Shown in pieces: positions 51,058 to 60,227 of a stretch of 64,000 nucleotides of DNA. Below the pieces are notes generated by a model, which ran no database searches, had not been told where the DNA came from, and saw nothing but the letters and a program-made list of their open reading frames with translations. The first letter of the stretch is position 1. Each line of letters starts with the position of its first letter. Both the position numbers and the translations under genes were made by a program. This DNA is from Paraburkholderia sp. BL21I4N1 (GTDB lineage Bacteria; Pseudomonadota; Gammaproteobacteria; Burkholderiales; Burkholderiaceae), in NCBI RefSeq assembly GCF_002973525.1, contig NZ_PVEN01000010.1, positions 1 to 64,000 on the forward strand. The letters run 5' to 3'.

Positions 51058-53262
51058 CTACTTCCCCGCACCCGCCGCATTAGCCCGCGCCGTATGCAGC
51101 TTTTTATAACTGTCGATCAGCCGATGGTGCCTGTCGAGCCCCTCCAGTTTCATACTGGTCGGCGTCAAACCATGGAAACGCACGCTGCCGTCCACCGACC
51201 CCATTACCGCATCCATCCGGGCGTCACCGAACATCCGGCGGAAGTTGACCTCGTAGTCGTCCATCTCAAGCTCGTCGTCGAGCATCACCTCCAGCACCAC
51301 GTTCAACGCCTGATAAAACAATCCGCGCTCGACCGTATTGTCGTTGTACTGCAGGAAAGCCCCCACCAGTTCCTGCGCCGCCTCGAATTGCTGCAAGGCG
51401 AGATTAATCAGCAGCTTCAACTCGATAACGGTCAGTTGTCCCCAGTCCGTATTTTCGTCAAACTCGATGCCGATCAAGGTGGCGATATCGGAGTACTCAT
51501 CCAGTTCGCTGTTTTCCATCCGCTCAAGCATGGCGGCGAGCGCGGCATCGTCCAGACGATGCAGGTTCAAAATATCGGAGCGGAACAACAGCGACTTGTT
51601 CGTGTTATCCCAGATCAAATCGTCTACCGGATAAACCTCGGAATAACCCGGCACCAAGATCCGGCAAGCGACGGCGCCCAACTGGTCATACACCGCCGTG
51701 TACACTTCTTTGCCCATCTCTTCGAGAATGCCGAACAGGGTTGCCGCTTCCTCAACATTCGAATTTTCACCGTGCCCAGAGAAATCCCATTCGACGAACT
51801 CGTAATTGGCTTTGGCGCTGAAAAACCGCCACGACACCACACCGCTCGAATCGATGAAGTGCTCGACAAAGTTATTGGGCTCAGTCACGGCGTTACTGAC
51901 AAAGGTGGGCTGAGGTAAATCGTTCAGACCTTCAAAACTGCGCCCCTGTAGCAACTCCGTCAGACTCCGTTCCAACGCTACCTCGAAGCTCGGGTGCGCG
52001 CCGAACGACGCAAACACACCGCCTGTGCGCGGGTTCATCAAGGTGACGCACATCAGCGGGTAGACCCCGCCCAGCGACGCATCCTTCACCAGCACAGGGA
52101 AACCCTGTTCTTCCAAGCCCTTGATCCCGGCCACGATGCCAGGGTATTTCGCCAGCACTTCCTGCGGCACATCCGGCAGCGCGATTTCACCTTCCAGAAT
52201 TTCACGCTTCACTGCCCGTTCGAAAATCTCGGACAGACATTGCACCTGCGCTTCGGCCAGCGTATTACCGGCACTCATGCCATTGCTGACGTACAGGTTC
52301 TCGATCAGGTTGGACGGGAAGTACACGACTTCACCGTCCGACTGCCGCACAAACGGCAGCGAACAGATACCGCGCTCCACATTGCCGGAATTGGTGTCGT
52401 ACAGATGCGAGCCGCGCAATTCGCCGTCGGGATTATAAATTTCCCGGCAATATTCATCCAGAATTTCAGCCGGCAGCGCGTCCTTTCGGCCGGGCTTGAA
52501 CCAGCGCTCATTCGGGTAATGGACAAACGCCGCATTGGCGATGTCTTCACCCCAAAATGCAGCACCATAGAAGTGATTGCAGTTCAGGCGTTCGATAAAC
52601 TCACCCAATGCCGACGCCAACGCGCTTTCTTTGGTCGATCCCTTGCCATTGGTAAAACACATCGGCGAATGGGCATCGCGAATATGCAGCGACCACACAT
52701 TCGGAACGATATTGCGCCACGAAGCAATTTCAATCTTCATGCCCAGGCCCGCCAGAATGCCGGACATATTGGCGATGGTTTGCTCCAGCGGCAGATCCTT
52801 GCCCGGAATATAGGTGCTCACGTCCGAAGCCGGCTTCAACGTCAACAAGGACTGGGCGTCGGCATCGAGGTTTTCTACCTCTTCAATGACAAACTCGGGC
52901 CCGGCTTGAACGACTTTCTTTACCGTGCAACGGTCGATAAAGCGCAAAATGCCCCGGCGGTCGGCTTCCGACATATCCGACGGCAATTCAACCTGAATCT
53001 TGAAGATCTGTTGATAACGGTTTTCCGGATCGACAATATTGTTTTGCGATAGACGGATATTTTCGGTGGAAATATTGCGATTTACGCAGTACAACTTCAC
53101 GAAGTAAGCCGCGCACAAGGCCGACGAAGCCAGAAAATAATCGAACGGACCCGGTGCCGAGCCATCGCCTTTATAACGGATAGGCTGATCGGCTATGACC
53201 GTGAAGTCATCGAACTTGGCCTCAAGACGCAGCTTGTCGAGGAAGTTGACTTTAATTTCCAT
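51058..53262 (-). CDS. OsmC-YcaO fusion protein
   Basis: 734 residues. The first about 145 are OsmC-like (GDGSAPGPFDYFLASSALCA, the substrate/peroxidatic region). From about 150 on the protein aligns with E. coli YcaO as remembered: TYIPGKDLPLEQTIANM, NVWSLHIRDAHSPMCFTNGKG, STKESALASALGEFIERLN and CLSEIFERAVKREILEGEI, the glutamates of the ATP-binding site, then VYPLMCVTLMNPRTGG and a helical TPR-like tail (about 590-734). YcaO proteins activate amides with ATP; the E. coli member affects ribosomal protein S12 methylthiolation via RimO. Start ATG at 53262 gives MEIKVNFLDKL. Codon use has fewer C/G third positions than neighbours, pointing to transfer. Confidence 0.9.
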   Translation of the reverse strand: MEIKVNFLDKLRLEAKFDDFTVIADQPIRYKGDGSAPGPFDYFLASSALCAAYFVKLYCVNRNISTENIRLSQNNIVDPENRYQQIFKIQVELPSDMSEADRRGILRFIDRCTVKKVVQAGPEFVIEEVENLDADAQSLLTLKPASDVSTYIPGKDLPLEQTIANMSGILAGLGMKIEIASWRNIVPNVWSLHIRDAHSPMCFTNGKGSTKESALASALGEFIERLNCNHFYGAAFWGEDIANAAFVHYPNERWFKPGRKDALPAEILDEYCREIYNPDGELRGSHLYDTNSGNVERGICSLPFVRQSDGEVVYFPSNLIENLYVSNGMSAGNTLAEAQVQCLSEIFERAVKREILEGEIALPDVPQEVLAKYPGIVAGIKGLEEQGFPVLVKDASLGGVYPLMCVTLMNPRTGGVFASFGAHPSFEVALERSLTELLQGRSFEGLNDLPQPTFVSNAVTEPNNFVEHFIDSSGVVSWRFFSAKANYEFVEWDFSGHGENSNVEEAATLFGILEEMGKEVYTAVYDQLGAVACRILVPGYSEVYPVDDLIWDNTNKSLLFRSDILNLHRLDDAALAAMLERMENSELDEYSDIATLIGIEFDENTDWGQLTVIELKLLINLALQQFEAAQELVGAFLQYNDNTVERGLFYQALNVVLEVMLDDELEMDDYEVNFRRMFGDARMDAVMGSVDGSVRFHGLTPTSMKLEGLDRHHRLIDSYKKLHTARANAAGAGK

Positions 53263-53466
53263 GGGGGAATCCTGAAATAGGGCATCAAATGACGATGCCG
53301 CTATTATCCGTCACCCGGTCCGGTTGCTGTTGCAGATCGCTAACATCGCTGGCGGCGTCTGGCGAAGCGCTGCTGCTGTCCGCCGTCAGGCGGCGACTCC
53401 GTATGAATGGTCTCGACCCGTCAACCCGGATGTGATCGCGGCTCGCCGGAGTGATCGGGCTGCAAT

Positions 53467-54900
53467 CTAGCGATCCACCCGCCGAATCACCCGCCCCGCG
53501 TGAGCATTCACCGTCGCCCCGTCCCGGCACGCGAACTGGCCGTTCACGATCACCGCATCGATGCCGCTGCTCACTCGCGTCGGCTGCTCGAAGGTGGCGT
53601 GGTCGGCAATGCGCTGTTCGTCGAAAATAACGAGGTCGGCGCAGTGGTCCAGCGCGATCGCCCCACGGCCCTGCAGCCCGAAGCGCCGCGCGCTCAGCGC
53701 CGTCATCTTGTGGATCGCGGTTTCGAGCGTGAACAGGCGGCGCTCGCGCGTGTAGTGGCCGAGCACGCGCGGGAAGGTGCCCCACAGGCGCGGATGCGGC
53801 TGCACGTCGTGCGCCAGGCCATCCGATCCGATCATACTCATAGGGTGCGCGAGAATGCGCGACACGTCGTCCTCGCTCATCGCGAAGTAGATGGCGCCGG
53901 CCGGCGTCAACGCGGCGGCAAGCGCTTCCGGATCGACGTTGCGGGCCTTCGCGAGTGCGAACAGCGAGTGGCCCGCGGCCGTGGGGTCCGCTTTCGACCA
54001 GGTTACCAGCACTTCGTCCGACTGCTTGACGCGGGCCGGCAACAACATCGTCGACGACGCGTTGTACGGGTAGCAGTCGAAGCAGACGGACTGATGCGCG
54101 GACGCTTCGTCGAGCATCGCGAGCGTCTGGGTGGAATGGCCATGATTATTGCGGCCGATGATCTTGTGATGCGACACGACCGTATCGATAGCGAGGGCGC
54201 GGCCGATATGCAGCGCTTCGCGCAGCGCGTCGTCGATGGCATCGCTTTCGTCGCGCAAATGCATGGTCAGCACGCCGCGCGCGGCGCTCAGCGGCCGGCC
54301 GATATCGATCACCTCCTGGGCGCTCGCCGCGCGAGCGGGCGGATAGTAGAGCCCGGTCGACATGCCGATCGCGCCCGCCGCCAGCGCCTCGTCCAGATCG
54401 CGTGACATGCGGGCGATCTCGGCGTGTGTCGCGCCGCGGTCGAGGTTGGCCATGTGCCGTGCGCGCAGCGTCGTGTGGCCGACGAGGCAGGCCGCATTGA
54501 GGGCCGGCCGGGCGTCGTCGAGCGCGTCGAGATAATCGGCGAAGCGCGGGAAACGCCAGACGTCGTCGCCGAGCAGACTGAGCGGCGCGGGCGGATCGCG
54601 CATCACGAGCGGCGCGAGACTGATACCGCAGTTCCCGGTGACGACCGTCGTCACGCCTTGCGATAGCTTCGGATGCGGACCGTCGACAGTCTCCAGCAGC
54701 AGTTGGTCGTCGTGCGTATGTACGTCGATGAAGCCGGGCGCGACGATCCGCTCGCGGGCATCGAAACGTTGCGCCGCGGGCACCTCGCGCAGGTCGCCGA
54801 GCAGGGCGATGCGTCCGCCTTCCACGCCGACGTCGCAGGCCTTGCGCGGCGCGCCCGTACCGTCGACGACGGTGCCGTTTTCAATGATCAGATCCAGCAT
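53467..54900 (-). CDS. N-acyl-D-amino-acid deacylase (D-aminoacylase)
   Basis: 477 residues, amidohydrolase superfamily. Zinc-site motifs: FIDVHTHDDQLL (His61, His63), Cys91 in VVTGNCGIS (bridging Cys of D-aminoacylases), MHLRDES, VVSHHKIIG and MIGSDGLAH (catalytic Asp). Cleaves N-acyl-D-amino acids to D-amino acid plus carboxylate. The ATG at 54900 gives the typical MLDLIIENGTVVDGTG opening; the open frame further upstream is spurious. Next to a DadA-type dehydrogenase, whose substrate it would supply. Confidence 0.92.
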   Translation of the reverse strand: MLDLIIENGTVVDGTGAPRKACDVGVEGGRIALLGDLREVPAAQRFDARERIVAPGFIDVHTHDDQLLLETVDGPHPKLSQGVTTVVTGNCGISLAPLVMRDPPAPLSLLGDDVWRFPRFADYLDALDDARPALNAACLVGHTTLRARHMANLDRGATHAEIARMSRDLDEALAAGAIGMSTGLYYPPARAASAQEVIDIGRPLSAARGVLTMHLRDESDAIDDALREALHIGRALAIDTVVSHHKIIGRNNHGHSTQTLAMLDEASAHQSVCFDCYPYNASSTMLLPARVKQSDEVLVTWSKADPTAAGHSLFALAKARNVDPEALAAALTPAGAIYFAMSEDDVSRILAHPMSMIGSDGLAHDVQPHPRLWGTFPRVLGHYTRERRLFTLETAIHKMTALSARRFGLQGRGAIALDHCADLVIFDEQRIADHATFEQPTRVSSGIDAVIVNGQFACRDGATVNAHAGRVIRRVDR

Positions 54901-54952
54901 GTCGTCAGTCACCTTTGTGTTGGATGAGCGTGCGGCAGCGATGCTGCGGCCA

Positions 54953-56251
54953 TTATGACGGCGACGAGTGCGCCATCGTCGGCAGCTTGCGCACGGCGTC
55001 GCGATTCGTGAGCTGATACGGCCGAAGATCGAGCTTGCCCGCACGGCCGTGAATCGCGTCGGTGAGCAGCGCGGCGCTGGCACCGGCCAGCGTGAAGCCG
55101 AGCGAGCCCTGGCCGGTGTTGAGCCAGAGATTCGCGAGCGGCGTGGCGCCGAGTAAGGGTTTGCTGTCGGGCGTCGCCGGACGGAAACCCGTCCAGGCGC
55201 GCACCGACGAGAAATCGCCGGCGTTCGGCATGGTGGCCTGGGCTTGCGCGGTCAGCAGTCGGATACGCGCCTGATCCTCACGCGACCCCGCCGGCGTCAT
55301 ATCCACCATGCCGGCGACGCGCAGATGCTGGCCGAGTCGGGCGTACACCACCTTGTGATGCAGATCGGTAACGCTGACCCGCGGCGCGACATGACGCTCG
55401 CCGACCGGCATCGTCAGGCTGTAGCCCTTGAGCGGATAGATCGGCAGCCGGATGCCGAGCGGCCTGACGAGCGCGGCGCTGTGGTTGCCGAGCGCGACCA
55501 CGTACGCGTCGGCGGCAATCTCGCCTTGCGAGGTGTACGCGGCGACAATCTTGTTGCCTTCGCGCCGAAGACCAGTCACGGCGGTCCCGCCGACGAACCG
55601 CACGCCGTATTTCTCGATGGCGACGCGGGCCAGCTCGCGCGTGAACAGGTGGCAGTCGCCGGTTTCTTCGGACGCCGTGTAGATACCGCCGGCGAGCGTG
55701 TGCCGCAGCGAATCCAGCGCGGGCTCGGTATCGATGCATGACGCGGCATCGAGCGCGGTGTGCTGCGCGCCGAAGCGCGCCTGAAACTCCATCTGCCGGC
55801 GCGCGCGGTCGAAAGCATCACGATCACGGTAGACCACCAGCTTGCCGCTCGGGCGGAAGGCGAAGTCCAGTCGCTCCGTCTGCATCAGATCGTGCATGAC
55901 GTCGCGGCTATACGCGCCGAGTTGCAGGAGTTCGATGGTCGTGCGCTGGTTGCGTGCCGTCGTGCAATTGAACAGGAACGCCGCACACCAGCCCCATTGC
56001 GCGAGACTCAGGCTCGGCTGGAAACGTAACGGCGCGGTCCGGCTCAGTAGCCACTGTGCGAGGTTGCCCGGCACCGACGGCCCGGCAAGCGGCGCGACGT
56101 AGCTATAGCTGAGCTGGCCGCCGTTCGCGAAGCTCGTTTCCAGACCCGGTTGCGAATGCCGTTCGACGAGCGTGACGCGCCAACCTTCACGCGCCAGATA
56201 GTAGGCGGTAGTAACACCGACGACACCACCACCGAAAACACAGACATGCAT
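54953..56251 (-). CDS. D-amino acid dehydrogenase (DadA-like)
   Basis: 432 residues, FAD-dependent DAO-fold dehydrogenase. FAD motif CVFGGGVVGVTTAYYLAREG (about 4-23) and the DadA hallmark NGGQLSYSYVAPLAGPSV near 45-62, plus GFRPATPDSKPLLGATPL and LNTGQGSLGFTLAGASA towards the end. Oxidises D-amino acids to 2-oxo acids and ammonia. Followed after 52 bp by the deacylase in the same orientation, together an N-acyl-D-amino acid degradation route. Confidence 0.88.
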   Translation of the reverse strand: MHVCVFGGGVVGVTTAYYLAREGWRVTLVERHSQPGLETSFANGGQLSYSYVAPLAGPSVPGNLAQWLLSRTAPLRFQPSLSLAQWGWCAAFLFNCTTARNQRTTIELLQLGAYSRDVMHDLMQTERLDFAFRPSGKLVVYRDRDAFDRARRQMEFQARFGAQHTALDAASCIDTEPALDSLRHTLAGGIYTASEETGDCHLFTRELARVAIEKYGVRFVGGTAVTGLRREGNKIVAAYTSQGEIAADAYVVALGNHSAALVRPLGIRLPIYPLKGYSLTMPVGERHVAPRVSVTDLHHKVVYARLGQHLRVAGMVDMTPAGSREDQARIRLLTAQAQATMPNAGDFSSVRAWTGFRPATPDSKPLLGATPLANLWLNTGQGSLGFTLAGASAALLTDAIHGRAGKLDLRPYQLTNRDAVRKLPTMAHSSPS

Positions 56252-56605
56252 GAGAGGTTAGCCACCAGAGTAATGACGAAGAGGGCGCCGGGAATGGCGG
56301 ACACGTGTTGCGCATGGCACCTCGTCAGTATGGGAAATCCCCCTGCCGGTCGCAATTGAGAAAACGATGCGCGGTATAACCCGAAGCTAACACGTGGTGG
56401 TCCGGGCTTGCGAGCGCGCGAAAGCCGACGTCGTCGAAGGCTTAACGGCAGGTTATGCCCGACAAAGAAAATGCATTAGACGGGGCAATTTGGGCGGGAA
56501 ACAATCCGCCTCGTCCTCATCCCGATCCATGACATTCGATGTTTTCGGCGCCGCGATCGATTGGGACAGCATGTAACGAACAACGAACGGGAGGCGGAAC
56601 GCTCT
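56252..56605. other. divergent promoter region of the D-amino acid module
   Basis: 354 bp between dadA-like and the MFS gene. No gene supported; the plus-strand ribosome site GGGAGG precedes the MFS ATG by about 9 bp. Nothing further was recognised. Confidence 0.4.
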
Positions 56606-57829
56606 ATGGACATGACGTTTTCAAGGAAGCAGAAGACGGCCGCTTTGACGAGCCTCTTCATTGCGTGGGCGGCCGGTTACGCGGATCGCATCCTGATCAG
56701 CACCGCCATCATTCCGATTCGCGCCGAATTCAACCTCGACGCGCGGCAAGCCGGCGTCGTGCTGAGCGCTTTTTACTTCAGCTATGCGATCACGCAATTA
56801 ATCGGCGGCTGGCTGTCCGACAAGATCGGTTCGCGGATCGTCGTGGTGGCCTGCGTGGCCTCGTGGTCGTTTTTTACGGGCACCACGGGGATGGCCTGGT
56901 CGTTTGCGTCGCTGGTCGCGATCCGTCTGCTGTTCGGCGTGGGAGAAGGCGCGTTTTCGCCGGCAAGTTCAGTAACGATCGCCGAAGTGTTTCCGCGCAA
57001 AGAGCGGGCACGCGCCAAGTCGCTGCTGATCTCGACGACCTTCCTGGGCAACGCGGTGGGCTCCGGGCTCATCGGCTTGACGGTGGCGCGCTTCGGCTGG
57101 CGTAGTTCGTTCACGATGCTGGCGGCGATGGGGCTGGTCGTCGCGGCGATTCTTTGGGCCTCGTTGCGCGGCGGCATGAAGGGGCAGCGCGAGCGCAACG
57201 CCCATCGGCGTCGCACGTTGTGGGGGCCGTTGCTTCGCATGCCCGCGGCGTGGAAGATCGCGGCGATCTGGTTCTTTGCCAGCGTGCTGTATGTGGGCGT
57301 GACGTCGTGGATGCCGTCGTACCTGATGCATACGTATCACATCGATCTCTCGCACACCGGCATGGCCGTCGCGATTCCGAACCTGCTGGCGTTCGTCGGC
57401 ACCAACGCGGTGGGTTATCTGCTCGACCGGCACGCCAGGGGACACGAGCGTGCGTTCATGATTGGGGGCGCGCTCGTGAGTGCGCTCTCCATCGCGTTGA
57501 TGATCAACACAACCAGCATGACGCTATTGATGGTCTATCTCACCGTCTGTCTGCTGGCGTTCAACTTCGTCTATGCCTCGGTCTTCGCGATGCCGTTGCG
57601 CTACTTCCCGGAGCATCTGATCGGCAGCGCGACCGGTTTGATGAATTTCGGCGGCCAGATGGGCGCAACGCTCGCACCGATCGCGATGGGCGCGCTGATC
57701 AATGCGTCCGGTGGCGCGTATATCTCCGCGTTCTGGTTGCTGATCGGCTCCGCGGTCGCCGGTGTGCTGGTCGCGGCCACGTGGAAACCGCTTGAACCGC
57801 GCATGGGCGAAAGCGTGCAGCCCTCGTGA
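56606..57829 (+). CDS. MFS transporter (anion:cation symporter group)
   Basis: 407 residues from the ATG at 56606, which has GGGAGG upstream; an in-frame ATG at 56561 is less likely. 12 membrane segments. Motifs: FYFSYAITQLIGGWLSDKIGSR (quoted part) in the segment 2-3 region, GVGEGAFSPASSVTIAEVFP in segment 4, and TSWMPSYLMHTYHI. The group carries organic anions such as hexuronates, phthalate or sialic acid. Divergent from the deacylase/dehydrogenase pair, so it may import the acylated D-amino acid or a related anion. Confidence 0.85.
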   Translation: MDMTFSRKQKTAALTSLFIAWAAGYADRILISTAIIPIRAEFNLDARQAGVVLSAFYFSYAITQLIGGWLSDKIGSRIVVVACVASWSFFTGTTGMAWSFASLVAIRLLFGVGEGAFSPASSVTIAEVFPRKERARAKSLLISTTFLGNAVGSGLIGLTVARFGWRSSFTMLAAMGLVVAAILWASLRGGMKGQRERNAHRRRTLWGPLLRMPAAWKIAAIWFFASVLYVGVTSWMPSYLMHTYHIDLSHTGMAVAIPNLLAFVGTNAVGYLLDRHARGHERAFMIGGALVSALSIALMINTTSMTLLMVYLTVCLLAFNFVYASVFAMPLRYFPEHLIGSATGLMNFGGQMGATLAPIAMGALINASGGAYISAFWLLIGSAVAGVLVAATWKPLEPRMGESVQPS

Positions 57830-57995
57830 GCGAGACCGGCAACGCGCGGCACCCGTGCGGCAAACATCGCGGTGACGGGTTGCGTGAGTACTGTGTAACG
57901 TGCTCCATGACGCTTGAGCTAAACTGGCTCGAGCAGCCGTTGCAGAACATGGCGGCTTCGCGACGGCGACTTCCGGATGCCTCGCGGCGCCTGCC

Positions 57996-58952
57996 ATGCC
58001 GAAGTCTCTCCCTGTCTCGTCCACGACCATGCGCTTGCGCCACATCGAAGTCTTTCATGCCGTCATGCAGGCCGGCTCGCTGTCAGGCGCCGCCAGCCTC
58101 CTGAACATTTCGCAACCGGCGGCGAGCAAGATGCTCGCGCAGGCCGAGCACAGTCTCGGCGTCGCGCTGTTCAAGCGACTGCCTGGCGGGCTGAAACCGA
58201 CGCCCGAAGCGATGCTGCTGTTTCAGGAGACCAAGACGCTGCACGCGAGCCTGGATCGTGTCAGACATCTCGCGCGCAATCTGGCCTCGCATCCCGGCGG
58301 CATGCTGCGCATCGGTTGTATTCCGAGTCTCGGCTTGAGTCTCGTGCCGCGCGCCGTCGCGGCTTTCACGCGACTTTGCCCGGATGTCTCGATCAACATT
58401 CGGACCGAAAACCAGCAGACCCTGTCGGCCTTGCTGCTGGCGCAGGAAATCGACATCGGCATCGCGTTCGAACCGGCGGCGATGGCGGGTATCGCGATCG
58501 AAGAACTCGGCCGGGCGCGGGCCGTGCTGTTCGGTGCCGGCAGCGACTGGCCCGCGAAGGCGCCGGTCCGCCTGCGCGAGCTCGACTTGTCGAAGTGGAT
58601 CAGCCTCGATTCCATGGATCCCCTCGGCTCGATCGTCAACGCGACGCTAGCCAGTTTCGACGAAGACGGCCGCGTGCCGATGATTCAGGTCAAGACCTAC
58701 TATCTGGCGCGCGCGCTGGTCGAGAGCGGCATCGGCTTTACGATCATCGACGAATACACGGCGCAGTCGGCGGCCGACACGTTTGCCGTCAGGCAACTCG
58801 AACCGGCGCTCTCCGTGGGCGTGTGCATGATGACGTCGATGAGCCATGCGGGTACGCAAGGACTCAAGGTGTTCGTTCAACAACTCCAGAAGCACCTGGA
58901 AAAGATTCAGTCATCGCACGCCAGTGAACCGCGATCACTCGCCAGCCGCTAA
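57996..58952 (+). CDS. LysR-family regulator
   Basis: 318 residues, or 307 from the ATG at 58029 (MRLRHIEVFHAVMQAG), both possible. Winged helix at about 28-55 (SLSGAASLLNISQPAASKML). Effector domain with the pattern IGCIPSLGLSLVPRAV. Follows the MFS gene by 166 bp and overlaps the LLM gene tail-to-tail by 18 bp. Probably regulates the D-amino acid genes or the MFS transporter; this cannot be told from sequence. Confidence 0.85.
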   Translation: MPKSLPVSSTTMRLRHIEVFHAVMQAGSLSGAASLLNISQPAASKMLAQAEHSLGVALFKRLPGGLKPTPEAMLLFQETKTLHASLDRVRHLARNLASHPGGMLRIGCIPSLGLSLVPRAVAAFTRLCPDVSINIRTENQQTLSALLLAQEIDIGIAFEPAAMAGIAIEELGRARAVLFGAGSDWPAKAPVRLRELDLSKWISLDSMDPLGSIVNATLASFDEDGRVPMIQVKTYYLARALVESGIGFTIIDEYTAQSAADTFAVRQLEPALSVGVCMMTSMSHAGTQGLKVFVQQLQKHLEKIQSSHASEPRSLASR

Positions 58953-59930
58953 TTCATCACGTATTTCCGCGCCGATCTCGAACGAGCGCAAGCGCGCCGC
59001 GTGATCGTAGATCTGCGCGGTGAGCATCAACTCGTCCGCGCCGGTCTGCGCGATCACCGACTTCAAGCCTTCGCGCACCGCGTCGCGATCGCCAATCACC
59101 GTACACGCGAGCGAATGCGCGACGCTGTTCAACTCCATCTCCGACGCCTGCAACTGGTCGACCGGCGGCTGCAACTGCCCGGGCGTGCCGCGCCGCAAGT
59201 TGATGAATTGCTGCTGCAGCGACGTGAATAAACGCTGCGCTTCGTCATTGCTGTCGGCGGCGAACAGATTCACGCCGACCATTGCATGCGGTTTGTCGAG
59301 CGTGGCCGACGGCCGGAATTGCGCGCGATACATTTGCAGCGCGGTGAGCATGTAGTCGGGCGCGAAATGCGATGCGAACGCGAACGGCAAACCGAGCGAC
59401 GCCGCCAGCTGCGCGCTGAACAGCGACGAGCCGAGCAGCCACAACGGCACATGCAGCCCCGCGCCCGGCACCGCGCGAATCCGTTGACCGGGCACCGCGT
59501 CGGCGAAATAGCGCTGCAATTCGACCACGTCGTCGGGGAACGAATCGGCGCTGTTCTGCAGATCGCGGCGCAACGCGCGGGCGGTGCTCTGATCGGTGCC
59601 GGGCGCGCGACCCAGGCCGAGGTCGATACGGTCGGGGTAAAGCGACGCCAGCGTGCCGAACTGTTCCGCGATCACGAGCGGCGCATGGTTCGGCAGCATG
59701 ACGCCGCCCGAACCGACGCGGATCGTCTTCGTGCCGCCGGCCACATAGCCGATCACCACCGACGTCGCCGCGCTGGCGATCCCGGTCATGTTGTGATGTT
59801 CCGCGAGCCAGAAGCGGCGGTAGTTCCATTTTTCCGCGTGCTGCGCGAGGTCGAGCGTGTTCCTGAAGGCATCCGCGGGCGTGGCGCCTGCGATGACAGG
59901 CGAGAGGTCGAGGACCGAGAAGGGGATCAT
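58935..59930 (-). CDS. luciferase-like (LLM) flavin-dependent oxidoreductase
   Basis: 331 residues from the ATG at 59930. TIM-barrel flavoprotein of the bacterial luciferase family: MIPFSVLDLSPVIAGATPAD opening, RRFWLAEHHNMTGIASAATS, IRVGSGGVMLPNHAPLVIAEQ and LGLGRAPGTD, all characteristic of YhbW-like members. Uses FMNH2/F420-type reduced flavin; substrate unknown. Convergent with the LysR gene (18-bp overlap). Not part of the organosulfur operon to its right, which runs the other way. Confidence 0.88.
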   Translation of the reverse strand: MIPFSVLDLSPVIAGATPADAFRNTLDLAQHAEKWNYRRFWLAEHHNMTGIASAATSVVIGYVAGGTKTIRVGSGGVMLPNHAPLVIAEQFGTLASLYPDRIDLGLGRAPGTDQSTARALRRDLQNSADSFPDDVVELQRYFADAVPGQRIRAVPGAGLHVPLWLLGSSLFSAQLAASLGLPFAFASHFAPDYMLTALQMYRAQFRPSATLDKPHAMVGVNLFAADSNDEAQRLFTSLQQQFINLRRGTPGQLQPPVDQLQASEMELNSVAHSLACTVIGDRDAVREGLKSVIAQTGADELMLTAQIYDHAARLRSFEIGAEIRDELAAGE

Positions 59931-60049
59931 TGTCTGTTGGTTTGCGGTTTCCGGCGCTTTCGCGCGATGGGGCATTCTCGCAAAGCTTCCGGTTTTCTGC
60001 TGACGGTGCACGGATGCCCACGTTAGTGGAGGGGTGTTTGTGGTATGAG

Positions 60050-60080
60050 TCCAGGGAGGGGACTCGAACCCCTACCTCCG
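60050..60080 (-). other. tRNA T-arm-like fragment
   Basis: On the minus strand AGGGG-TTCGAGT-CCCCT (60057-60073) has the exact form of a tRNA T stem-loop, followed by CCCTGGA like an acceptor strand. No D arm, anticodon arm or matching 5' acceptor was found, and no CCA follows at the right distance. A second loop-like CCTCGAACCC lies near 60150. It may be a tRNA remnant left by an integration event, or chance. Confidence 0.3.
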
Positions 60081-60227
60081 TTACATGCAAACCCGATATA
60101 GATATGGCCGATCAATATTTAACAAGCGCATGTCGCGCTGCTACCTTAAACCCCTCGAACCCACCCCTGCATTTAGCGCGTCGCGCCACCGCCCCGCCGG
60201 GCAGACACCATTCCGGGAGCCCTCCAC

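Noticed and set aside
60050..60170. Intact tRNA gene
   Set aside because: Only a T-arm-like piece exists; D and anticodon arms and the 5' acceptor strand are missing.
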